Source of the DNA: an uncultured Spirochaetaceae bacterium
GTDB taxonomy: Bacteria > Spirochaetota > Spirochaetia > Treponematales > Treponemataceae
Length of the DNA: 7,389 nt
Reading direction: 5' to 3'
Assembly: GCA_902773215.1 (NCBI GenBank)
Contig: CACYDQ010000215.1
Location: forward strand, 1-7,389
Part shown: piece by piece, positions 1 to 5,882 of the stretch
Position numbering within the stretch: position 1 is the first letter of the stretch
Layout of the letters: each line of letters opens with the position of its first letter
Notes under the pieces: model-generated
Database searches by the model: none
What the model was told of the DNA's origin: nothing
The model's input: only the letters and a program-made list of their open reading frames with translations
Translations under genes and position numbers: made by a program

Positions 1-18
1 ATTCAGATAACTCTGATC

Positions 19-50
19 ATCATACGGCCTGTTGTAACAACAGTTGTCAA
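19..50 (-). promoter_or_regulatory. Predicted leftward promoter with a 20-bp spacer containing a palindrome
   Basis: On the minus strand a perfect -35 hexamer TTGACA (50-45) and a 5/6 -10 hexamer TATGAT (24-19) are separated by 20 bp, longer than the usual 16-18. Inside the spacer is the 15-bp palindrome CTGTTGT-T-ACAACAG (43-29), with 7-bp perfect arms around one central base. A long 19-20 bp spacer carrying the operator dyad is the known hallmark of promoters activated by MerR-family regulators, which untwist the DNA. A different repressor using the palindrome is also possible. The controlled gene would lie left of the window, so its function is unknown. Confidence 0.45.
29..43. repeat. 15-bp palindrome, candidate operator
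   Basis: CTGTTGT and ACAACAG form a perfect 7-bp inverted repeat around a single central base at 36. Its centre is within two bases of the middle of the promoter spacer (25-44). It is not followed by a T-run on either strand, so it is not an intrinsic terminator. Its size and placement fit a dimeric DNA-binding regulator. Which protein binds it cannot be told from the sequence, and no regulator gene adjoins it within the window. Confidence 0.5.
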
Positions 51-139
51 GGTAAATCCTCATAACCCCCAGTATAGCACATCCGGGAGGATTGCGCCAG
101 ACCGTCTGCCCCGGGCGGCGGACAAGGACTGCTGCCGGC

Positions 140-176
140 AAAAAAAGCCCCCGCCCGGTAACGTCCGGACAGGGGC
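140..176 (-). terminator. Intrinsic terminator of the alpha-galactosidase operon
   Basis: Read on the minus strand, a 12-bp stem (176-165 pairing with 158-147) closes a 6-base loop (164-159) and is followed at once by seven T residues (146-140). All 12 pairs form in the minus-strand RNA, with two G-U wobbles; on the plus strand those two positions become A-C mismatches, which fixes the direction. It begins 14 bases after the alpha-galactosidase stop codon and is a textbook Rho-independent terminator ending the operon. Confidence 0.93.
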
Positions 177-190
177 AGACAGCCTTGTGC

Positions 191-2428
191 CTAGGCTTTT
201 TCCAGGAGGAGCATCAGGCTGCCCCCGTAGCCAGGCTGGTTCGTCAGGCGGAGGCCGCAGTACATCAGCTCGCCGCCCGAAACCTTCGTCCCCTCGGGAA
301 ACGGAGGAATTCTTCCCGGGGGGCAGTGTATCGCATACGCCGCGTCCTCTTCCAGCCCCTGGGGCTTTACGAGGAGGTACTCGGCGTTCGCTTCCGCATA
401 AGACCATGCGACGGTGATGACAGAACGACCCTTGTCCGGGGACACGTACTGCCACGCGCCGTACGACGAGGATTCCGTCCTTCCGGCGGAAAGCGGGGTC
501 TCCAGGCGGTAGAGGCTTCCGAACTGGACGACGTCGCGTATCTGCTTGTACAAGCCTACCTGCGACTTTATCTCCGCAATCTCTTCGGAAGAAAGCTTAT
601 TCAAATCCAGCTCGTAGCCGAATGTCCCGGCCATGGCGACATCCCCGCGCATGGAGAGCGTCGTCATCCGCCCAATCTGGTGGTTTGGCGAGGCGGACAC
701 GTGGCACGACATTGCCGACGGGGGGTATACGACGCTCGTCCCCAGCTGAATGGAGATGCGGGAGAGCGCGTCGGTGTTGTCGCTCGTCCAGGTCTGCGGC
801 ATGTAATGGAGCATCCCCGGGTCAAACCTGCCACCGCCGCCGGAGCAGGACTCAAAGAGGACATGGGGGAACTTCGTGACGAGCCTCTCCAAGAGCTCAT
901 ACAGGCCCAGGTAGAAGCGGTGCGACACCTCCATCTGCCGGTCGGCGGGAAGGGCCGCGGACGCGACGTCGGAGGGGCAGCGGTTGAAGTCCCACTTGAT
1001 GTAGTCAAGCCCGCTTTCCGATATTATGGAAGAAATCGTCTGCTCAAGGTAGTCCCTGACATCCTTCCGGCTCATGTCCAGCACCAGCTGGTGGCGGCCC
1101 AGCGCGGGCTTCCTGTCACCCACGTGCAGGCACCAGTCGGGGTGCGCGCGGTACAGCCCGCTGTCAGGGGAAATCATCTCGGGCTCAAACCAGAGGCCGA
1201 ACTTCATGCCCCGCGAGTGTATGCCGTCCGCGATATGCTTGAGCCCTTCCGGGAGCTTCTCCTTGTTGACAAACCAGTCGCCGAGCGAGCTTTTGTCGTC
1301 GTCCCGCTTGCCGAACCAGCCGTCATCCAGCACGAAGAGCTCCATGCCGCAGGAAGCCGCCGTGTCCGCGAGGGCAAAGAGCTTTTCGGCAGTGAAGTCA
1401 AAGTAGGTCGCCTCCCAGTTGTTGATGACGATCGGCCGCGCCTTGTCCCGCCACTCGCCCCGGCACAAGTGCCTGCGGTAGAGCTCGTGGTAAGTCCGGC
1501 TCATAGCTCCGAGCCCTTGCTCGCTCCTGACAAGGACGGCTTCCGGCGTGCAGAACTCCCCGCCGGGCTCGAGCTTCCAGCTGAAGTTATAGGGATTGAT
1601 TCCTATCTGCGCCCGGCAAGTTCCGAACTGGTCCACCTCCGCCCTCGCGATGAAGTTGCCGGAATAGACCAAGCTGAAGCCGAACACCTCGCCGCCCGTC
1701 TCCGTCGCCCCCTCCCCCATCAGGGCCATGAAGGGGTTCTGCTGGTGGCTGCTCATGCCCCTCCGGCTTTCAACCGACTGCATGCCGGGGCAGAGGGTGC
1801 GGGTTATCATCCGCCGCTCGCGGGTGTGCGCCCCGGACAGCTGGAGCATCTTGAAGCGGTAGTGCGGGAAGTCCATGCTCGCGCTCATGAGAGAGCGGAG
1901 CGACACGTCCTCCGTCTCCGATGCGTTGCGGATGCGGGCATGGCGGCAGATTGCGTCGTACTGCTCCCAGACGGTATAGCTCAGCGTCAGCCTGAGCGGG
2001 CCCGACGGGTCGGCAAGATGTATCTCCAGCGTGGCCGCCTCGTCCTCGTCCGCGTAGGTCGCGGGAAGGCCGGGAATCTTTTTCTTGCCCCTGAATATAT
2101 CATGGGAGACGTACAGGAATTCCGTTCCGTTTGCCCCCGTGGAATCGACGGCCTCAATCGCGGGGGCACGGAAATCCCCCCTCCCCGTAACGGGGAATTC
2201 CTGCTGGCACACATCCGGAGAAAAATATATCTTTCCCTCAAAGTCCTCCGGCACAGGAGAAAAACTGGGCCTCTCGGATGACGGCGTGACGCAGGCATCG
2301 CTCCAGCCGGGCAGGCAGTGGAACCAGCCCCCGTGAAGGACGCGCTTTCCGTAGAGGCGGATGACGTAGGTGGACGAAGGAGTCTCAAGCAAAAACACAT
2401 TTTTCTTGGAATCAAAACGAACTGACAT
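191..2428 (-). CDS. aga: Alpha-galactosidase, glycoside hydrolase family 36
   Basis: This 745-residue enzyme should hydrolyse terminal alpha-1,6-galactosyl residues from melibiose, raffinose-type sugars or galactomannan fragments. Its length matches long bacterial GH36 enzymes such as Aga and RafA. An N-terminal beta-sandwich region (about 1-325) precedes a TIM barrel (about 330-640) and a C-terminal beta domain. Visible GH36 motifs are LDDGWFGKRDDD (367-378), GLWFEPEM (411-418), KWDFNR with the expected nucleophile Asp480, CSGGGGRFD (528-536) and WTSDNTDA with the expected acid/base Asp550. There is no signal peptide, so it acts in the cytoplasm on imported sugar. The start at 2428 is chosen because AAGGA lies seven bases upstream and the GH36 N-terminus begins there; an extension to 2491 would run into the preceding hairpin. 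It is the last gene of the operon. The family call is firm, the exact substrate is inferred. Confidence 0.95.
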   Translation of the reverse strand: MSVRFDSKKNVFLLETPSSTYVIRLYGKRVLHGGWFHCLPGWSDACVTPSSERPSFSPVPEDFEGKIYFSPDVCQQEFPVTGRGDFRAPAIEAVDSTGANGTEFLYVSHDIFRGKKKIPGLPATYADEDEAATLEIHLADPSGPLRLTLSYTVWEQYDAICRHARIRNASETEDVSLRSLMSASMDFPHYRFKMLQLSGAHTRERRMITRTLCPGMQSVESRRGMSSHQQNPFMALMGEGATETGGEVFGFSLVYSGNFIARAEVDQFGTCRAQIGINPYNFSWKLEPGGEFCTPEAVLVRSEQGLGAMSRTYHELYRRHLCRGEWRDKARPIVINNWEATYFDFTAEKLFALADTAASCGMELFVLDDGWFGKRDDDKSSLGDWFVNKEKLPEGLKHIADGIHSRGMKFGLWFEPEMISPDSGLYRAHPDWCLHVGDRKPALGRHQLVLDMSRKDVRDYLEQTISSIISESGLDYIKWDFNRCPSDVASAALPADRQMEVSHRFYLGLYELLERLVTKFPHVLFESCSGGGGRFDPGMLHYMPQTWTSDNTDALSRISIQLGTSVVYPPSAMSCHVSASPNHQIGRMTTLSMRGDVAMAGTFGYELDLNKLSSEEIAEIKSQVGLYKQIRDVVQFGSLYRLETPLSAGRTESSSYGAWQYVSPDKGRSVITVAWSYAEANAEYLLVKPQGLEEDAAYAIHCPPGRIPPFPEGTKVSGGELMYCGLRLTNQPGYGGSLMLLLEKA

Positions 2429-2462
2429 GCTGCTTTCCTTTTTTGCGTATGGGTGGCTTTTT

Positions 2463-2504
2463 AAAAACGGGGGCCGCCAGCGATCTCTCAAAGGCAGCCC
2501 CCGT
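2463..2504 (-). terminator. Intercistronic hairpin after the binding-protein gene (partial terminator or mRNA stabiliser)
   Basis: On the minus strand a 12-bp stem (2504-2493 pairing with 2478-2467, one internal U-G wobble) encloses a 14-base loop and is followed by a short T-run ending in TTTTTAAAAA. The wobble becomes a C-A mismatch on the plus strand, so it is built for leftward RNA. It begins 27 bases after the binding-protein stop codon and lies 38 bases before the alpha-galactosidase start. Hairpins at this place in sugar-import operons are known to protect upstream mRNA from 3' decay and to end part of the transcripts, giving more binding protein than enzyme. The large loop and short U-tract suggest leaky termination. 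Confidence 0.7.
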
Positions 2505-2531
2505 AAAGGAGGCTTTTATTAGCGTACCGGC

Positions 2532-3902
2532 TTAGTTGAACAGGGCCTTGACTTCGGCGTTGGCATCCTTGAGGGCGGGCTCGACGGCCTTCTCGCCAAG
2601 GAAAATCTGGTCGAAGACCCTCGTCATAATCTGGCCGATCTCGACGGAGTGGTCGACGATCGGGTACAGGAAGGTCCCGTTGGGAGCGACGGCCTCGTCG
2701 GTGAAGGCGGAGACATCGTAGCCCTTGGTCTTGTAGGTGGCGAGCGCCTTGTCAACGCCGGACTGAATGGCAGGGAAGACGACTCCGTAGCTTCCGATGA
2801 TTTCCTGCGCGTCGCGGGAAGCGAGGAACTTGACCCACTCCCAGGCCTCGTCCTTGTGCTTGCTGCCCGTCCAGATGGAATCTCCCAGTCCGTTGATCAT
2901 GCTCTTGCGTCCCGCAGAGCCTTCCGGCAGGCGGGCAAATCCGACCTCGAAGACACCGTTGGTCTTGTAGGAGCCGATCATCCATGAGCCGTCAAAGACG
3001 AGGGCGGCCTTCTGGGAATTGAACACGGCGGCGGTTCCGTTGGAAGTCTCCGTGTAGGGGGTCAGGTATCCGTCGTCCTGCATCTTCTTCATCCACTTGA
3101 TTGTCTTGATGAAGCGCGGGTCATCGTAGTGGTAGTTCCAGTCATACAGGCCGTCGGTATACATCCAGCCGGTGGCGCATGCGAGGCCGGAGTACTGGGC
3201 CTGCCCGCGGTCGTCGCTGTGGGCAAGGACGAGGCCGTACTGGACGACGTTGTTCTTGTCGAACTTGGGGTCAAGGCCGTTGCGTCCGGCGGAGTCAACA
3301 GAGAGCTTGCGGATCATCTGCTCGAAGGAGCCGCCGTCATCATAGTTCCAGTTGAGGTTGTTCAGCTCGTCATGGCTGATTCCCGCCTTGTCGGTCACGT
3401 CCTTGTTGTAGACGATGCAGATGGTGTCCCAGTCCTTGGGGAGGCCGTAGGTTTTGCCGTCCTTGGTCTGCCAGAGCTTCTCCAGGCTGTTCATGTAAAT
3501 CGAAAGGTCCAGGTTGTCCTTCTTGATGTAGGGGGTCAGGTCAACGAGCTGGTTCTTGTTGGCGAAGTCCAGGTACTTGGCCAGGTGATCGGTGAAGACA
3601 TCGGACGCGGAGCCGCCGATCATCTCGGTCTGGAGGCCCGTCCAGTAGTCGTCCCATCCGAGCTGGGAAATCTCAATCTTGATGTTGGGGTTCCGCCGGG
3701 TAAACTCGTCGGCGGCAGCCTGATAGGCGGGGAGCTGGTTGGAATCCCACAGCTCGTACTTAATCGTCACGGTCTTTCCGTTGCCGGATGAGCCGGAACC
3801 GGAAGATGACGAAGCCCCTCCCCCGCTCTTGGAGCAGGAAATTCCCGTGACGGCGACCATGGCCGCAAGCGCGGCACCCGCAAAAGCAAATGACTTTTTC
3901 AT
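2532..3902 (-). CDS. ABC transporter sugar-binding lipoprotein (extracellular solute-binding protein family 1)
   Basis: The 456-residue product is the substrate receptor of a CUT1-type sugar importer. A lipoprotein signal peptide is clear: positively charged MKKS, a hydrophobic stretch to about residue 18, then the relaxed lipobox T-G-I-S-C with the lipidated cysteine at 23. A Ser/Gly-rich tether follows (24-43), then the mature family-1 fold. Recognisable parts are GLPKDWDT (153-160), FNSQKAALVFDGSW (294-307) and the DEAWEWVKFL helix (351-360). The start at 3902 is supported by AGGAG seven bases upstream and by the signal peptide; a longer start at 3923 adds seven residues ahead of the charged n-region and is rejected. 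It lies 65 bp after the MalG-type permease gene and before the alpha-galactosidase gene, so an alpha-galactoside ligand is inferred but not proven. Confidence 0.93.
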   Translation of the reverse strand: MKKSFAFAGAALAAMVAVTGISCSKSGGGASSSSGSGSSGNGKTVTIKYELWDSNQLPAYQAAADEFTRRNPNIKIEISQLGWDDYWTGLQTEMIGGSASDVFTDHLAKYLDFANKNQLVDLTPYIKKDNLDLSIYMNSLEKLWQTKDGKTYGLPKDWDTICIVYNKDVTDKAGISHDELNNLNWNYDDGGSFEQMIRKLSVDSAGRNGLDPKFDKNNVVQYGLVLAHSDDRGQAQYSGLACATGWMYTDGLYDWNYHYDDPRFIKTIKWMKKMQDDGYLTPYTETSNGTAAVFNSQKAALVFDGSWMIGSYKTNGVFEVGFARLPEGSAGRKSMINGLGDSIWTGSKHKDEAWEWVKFLASRDAQEIIGSYGVVFPAIQSGVDKALATYKTKGYDVSAFTDEAVAPNGTFLYPIVDHSVEIGQIMTRVFDQIFLGEKAVEPALKDANAEVKALFN

Positions 3903-3967
3903 GTTACACTCCTCTTGAAGCATGAATATGTACGAATATATCTAACATCATCCGAAGCAAACGCTTA

Positions 3968-4867
3968 TCAACGGAATCCGCTGAACTGAATTGAATTGAC
4001 AATCTTTTTCCCGAGGAACGCATAGATGACGAACGCGGGGATGATTGCCAGGACGGTACCCGCCATCATTCCGCTCCAGTCAGGCTGCCCCTGAGGGGTC
4101 TGCGAGCGGAACACGCCGAGCGCGACGGTGAGGGTCCTCAGCTCCTCCTTCCTTCCGACGATGAGCGGCCACATGTAGTCGTTCCAGGTATTTATCGCTA
4201 TCGTCACGGCGAGGGTCGTCACTGCGGTCTGCATGAGCGGCATGATTATCATGAAGAAAGTACGGTACTGGCCCGCCCCGTCTATGTAGGCGGCCTCCTC
4301 TATCTCCTTGTTTATGCCCATGAAGAACTGCCGCATGAAGAATACCGAGTAGGGGGTCATGAACAGGGCAGGAAGGACGATGCCGGCATAGGTATTCAGC
4401 AGGTTGAGCTTCCTGATGAACACGAAGTTCGGAATCATCATGACGACACCGGGAACCATCATCGTCGCGAGGATGAGGGCGAAAATCTTGTCCCTGCCGG
4501 GGAAGCGGACGCGGGAGAAGCCGTAGCCCGCCATGGAGCAGAAGAAGACCTGGCAGACGGTGGTGATGAGCGCGATGACGAGGGAATTGCGCAGGTTCAC
4601 CAGGAAGTTGACGCTCTGCCCGGAACCGCCCAAGGCGAGGGACTCCTCCGCGCTGACGAATCCCAGGACGCGGACGTAGTTCATGCCGGTAAGCCGGGAG
4701 GGTATGAGCCTTGCCGCGTCGCTGTATATGAGCGATGCGGGCGTGAATGAAGTCCTGATGACCCAGTAGAAGGGGAACAGGGTCACGAAGAGCAGCAGGG
4801 CGATGACAATCCACACAAGGACCCGGACAAAGGTGATGTCTTTTTTCTTAAGCGCAGTGGTATTCAT
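3968..4867 (-). CDS. Sugar ABC transporter permease, MalG/MsmG type
   Basis: This 299-residue inner-membrane protein is one half of the translocation channel. About six hydrophobic segments are visible, the first near residues 13-36. The permease EAA loop that docks on the ATPase is at about 188-210, with EEAAYIDGAG followed at the expected spacing by IIMP. The C-terminal ending GKKIVNSIQFSGFR resembles the short tails of the MalG family. The ATG at 4867 is chosen: AAGGAG lies ten bases upstream and overlaps the previous gene's stop codon. A TTG at 4876 would sit one base from that ribosome binding site and is rejected. Only 14 bp separate it from the MalF-type gene, so the two are cotranscribed and should form a heterodimer. 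Confidence 0.95.
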   Translation of the reverse strand: MNTTALKKKDITFVRVLVWIVIALLLFVTLFPFYWVIRTSFTPASLIYSDAARLIPSRLTGMNYVRVLGFVSAEESLALGGSGQSVNFLVNLRNSLVIALITTVCQVFFCSMAGYGFSRVRFPGRDKIFALILATMMVPGVVMMIPNFVFIRKLNLLNTYAGIVLPALFMTPYSVFFMRQFFMGINKEIEEAAYIDGAGQYRTFFMIIMPLMQTAVTTLAVTIAINTWNDYMWPLIVGRKEELRTLTVALGVFRSQTPQGQPDWSGMMAGTVLAIIPAFVIYAFLGKKIVNSIQFSGFR

Positions 4868-4881
4868 ACAACACAATCTCC

Positions 4882-5760
4882 TTAGCTGTCGGACTCGTTC
4901 GCACGCATGAACTTCATCTGCACGAAGCTGACGAAGGCCAGTATCACGAAGAGCACGATCGAGGCGGCGGACGCGTAGCCCATCTTGTAAGACTCGAAGC
5001 CGTTCTTGTATATGAAGAGGTAAATCGCGTAGGTCGCGGTGACCGGGCCTCCCTTCGTCGTGACGGCAATCGTGTCGTAAATCTGGAAAGAACCGATGAC
5101 GGTCGTCACGATGACGAAGAGCATGACCGGGCGTATATAAGGAAGGACGACGCAGAAGAACTTCCTGACGGAGCCGCAGCCGTCAATCGTCGCGGCCTCC
5201 TCTATCTCCTTGGGGACGCTCTGCAGGCCCGCGAAGACGAGCAGGGCGGTGTAGCCCATGTGCCGCCAGATGTTTATGCCGGCGATGGAGGCCAGGGCCG
5301 TCCGCACGTCGGTAAGGAAGTTTATCTTCTGCAGGCCCATGCCGACCAGGGCCGCGTCGATGATTCCGACGGGCGGGTCGAGCATCCAGAACCAGAGGAG
5401 GCCGACGACGACGTTGGACATAATCCAGGGGGTCAGGAATACGCCGCGGATGAAGCCGGTCGCCTTGGAAGCCTTGTTCATGATGAGGGCAATGATCATG
5501 GCGAGCACCGTCTGGAGCGGGATGTTCAGAAGGACGTAGGTCACCGTCACTTTCAGCGCGGTCCAGAAGTCCTTGTCACTGAAAAGTTTTGCATAATTTT
5601 TCAGTCCGACGAACTTGGCAGGGGAAAACAAATCCCAGTCCGTGAAACTGAAAATGAAACCCCGGACGGTCGGCAGCAGGTAGAAAAATGCGAAACCGAT
5701 GAGGCAGGGCAAGACGAAGCTGAAGGAAACAAGGTTCCTCTTTAACGTATTTACCTTCAT
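4882..5760 (-). CDS. Sugar ABC transporter permease, MalF/MsmF type
   Basis: The 292-residue product is the other channel subunit and the first gene of the operon. It starts with a basic tip (MKVNTLKRN) and a first membrane helix at about 10-30, then FSFTDWD (37-43), a pattern typical of MalF-type sugar permeases without the large periplasmic insert. About six membrane helices are visible, and the EAA loop is at 187-207 (EEAATIDGCG ending in VVLP). The ATG at 5760 is the only reasonable start: a TTG at 5799 is part of the promoter -35 box, and the next methionine is far inside the protein. No Shine-Dalgarno sequence precedes it, and the predicted transcription start falls on or next to the ATG, implying a leaderless message. 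The downstream genes of the operon all have ribosome binding sites. Confidence 0.94.
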   Translation of the reverse strand: MKVNTLKRNLVSFSFVLPCLIGFAFFYLLPTVRGFIFSFTDWDLFSPAKFVGLKNYAKLFSDKDFWTALKVTVTYVLLNIPLQTVLAMIIALIMNKASKATGFIRGVFLTPWIMSNVVVGLLWFWMLDPPVGIIDAALVGMGLQKINFLTDVRTALASIAGINIWRHMGYTALLVFAGLQSVPKEIEEAATIDGCGSVRKFFCVVLPYIRPVMLFVIVTTVIGSFQIYDTIAVTTKGGPVTATYAIYLFIYKNGFESYKMGYASAASIVLFVILAFVSFVQMKFMRANESDS

Positions 5761-5767
5761 ACTTTTG

Positions 5768-5796
5768 ATTATTGCACGAAATTTTACAGCTGTCAA
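5768..5796 (-). promoter_or_regulatory. Promoter of the sugar import and alpha-galactosidase operon
   Basis: On the minus strand a perfect TTGACA -35 box (5796-5791) and an AATAAT -10 box (5773-5768, 5/6 consensus) are spaced by exactly 17 bp, close to an ideal housekeeping sigma promoter. Only seven bases (5767-5761) separate the -10 box from the ATG at 5760. Because transcription usually begins about 6-8 bases after the -10 box, the mRNA should start at or within a base or two of the start codon. The TTTTCAT-containing elements between this promoter and the divergent one are candidate regulator contacts. Confidence 0.85.
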
Positions 5797-5797
5797 C

Positions 5798-5809
5798 AAA
5801 TATTTTCAT
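5798..5809. repeat. Degenerate third copy of the AAAGTTTTCATT element beside the operon -35 box
   Basis: The 12 bases here share TTTTCAT and 9 of 12 positions overall with the two perfect repeats further right. The element lies one base from the -35 box of the leftward operon promoter, a position where a bound repressor could block RNA polymerase. The match is partial and the surrounding DNA is very AT-rich, so chance similarity is a real possibility. Its spacing to the next copy (33 bp between TTTTCAT cores) is roughly three helical turns. Confidence 0.3.
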
Positions 5810-5829
5810 AAATCTTGTAAATTTTTTCA

Positions 5830-5852
5830 GTAAAGTTTTCATTATCCTTTAC
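5830..5852. promoter_or_regulatory. Candidate operator dyad GTAAAG-N11-CTTTAC
   Basis: A perfect 6-bp inverted repeat, GTAAAG (5830-5835) and CTTTAC (5847-5852), is separated by 11 bp, giving a 23-bp symmetric site. The right arm overlaps the -35 box of the regulator promoter (5848-5853), and the dyad contains one of the two direct repeats. It lies about 34 bp upstream of the operon -35 box. It could be an operator for the adjacent LacI-family protein, although classical LacI-family sites are more compact with a central CG, which is missing here. Confidence 0.35.
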
Positions 5853-5864
5853 AAAGTTTTCATT
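5832..5864. repeat. Pair of 12-bp direct repeats AAAGTTTTCATT in the divergent promoter region
   Basis: Two identical copies lie at 5832-5843 and 5853-5864. They begin 21 bp apart, about two turns of the helix, so proteins bound at both would face the same side. The right copy fills most of the spacer between the -35 and -10 boxes of the regulator promoter, which suggests autoregulation. Direct rather than inverted repeats are unusual for a LacI-family dimer, so a second regulator or overlapping half-sites are alternatives. Confidence 0.6.
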
Positions 5865-5876
5865 CGATGTTACTAT
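5848..5876 (+). promoter_or_regulatory. Promoter of the LacI-family regulator gene, extended -10 type
   Basis: TTTACA (5848-5853, 5/6 of the -35 consensus) and TACTAT (5871-5876, 4/6 of the -10 consensus) are spaced by 17 bp. A TG at 5868-5869 one base before the -10 box makes it an extended -10 promoter, which compensates for the weaker hexamer. Six bases (5877-5882) separate the -10 box from the ATG at 5883, so the transcript should begin on or beside the start codon. One copy of the AAAGTTTTCATT repeat lies within the spacer. Confidence 0.65.
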
Positions 5877-5882
5877 AGAGAT

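Larger units (their letters stand above)
1..139. other. Intergenic region between the alpha-galactosidase operon terminator and an off-window gene
   Basis: I find no convincing gene here on either strand. Roughly the first 60 bases are AT-richer than the flanking coding DNA, as expected of a control region. They hold the predicted leftward promoter and its palindrome, listed separately. A second small dyad, TCAGA-TAAC-TCTGA (3-16), lies where that promoter would start transcription. Positions 61-139 are GC-rich and contain only weak self-complementary stretches around 105-122. Open frames that cross this stretch run antisense to the alpha-galactosidase gene and lack coding character. Confidence 0.6.

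Noticed and set aside
92..2281. A 729-codon open frame on the plus strand opposite the alpha-galactosidase gene
   Set aside because: It is antisense to a certain GH36 gene with intact catalytic motifs. Its translation is rich in Arg, Val, Leu and His with no recognisable domain. Such frames arise from GC-rich codon bias on the other strand.
2429..2491. Upstream start extending the alpha-galactosidase by 21 residues
   Set aside because: The extension overlaps the intercistronic hairpin and does not look like a GH36 N-terminus. The ATG at 2428 has AAGGA at proper spacing.
3129..3791. A 220-codon plus-strand open frame opposite the binding-protein gene
   Set aside because: It has a low-complexity Val/Leu/Gly composition typical of an antisense shadow, no ribosome binding site and no domain. 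The opposite strand encodes a complete lipoprotein.
3955..3966. Small hairpin AAGC-AAAC-GCTT between the MalG-type permease and binding-protein genes
   Set aside because: The stem is only 4 bp with no T-run, too weak to call a terminator or processing signal.
5761..5799. TTG start extending the MalF-type permease by 13 residues
   Set aside because: The TTG is part of the TTGACA -35 box, so it cannot be in the transcript from that promoter, and it has no ribosome binding site.
5772..5882. Upstream start extending the LacI-family protein by 37 residues
   Set aside because: The extension translates the AT-rich promoter region into Phe/Ile/Asn-rich sequence ahead of the helix-turn-helix, which in this family begins at the N-terminus.
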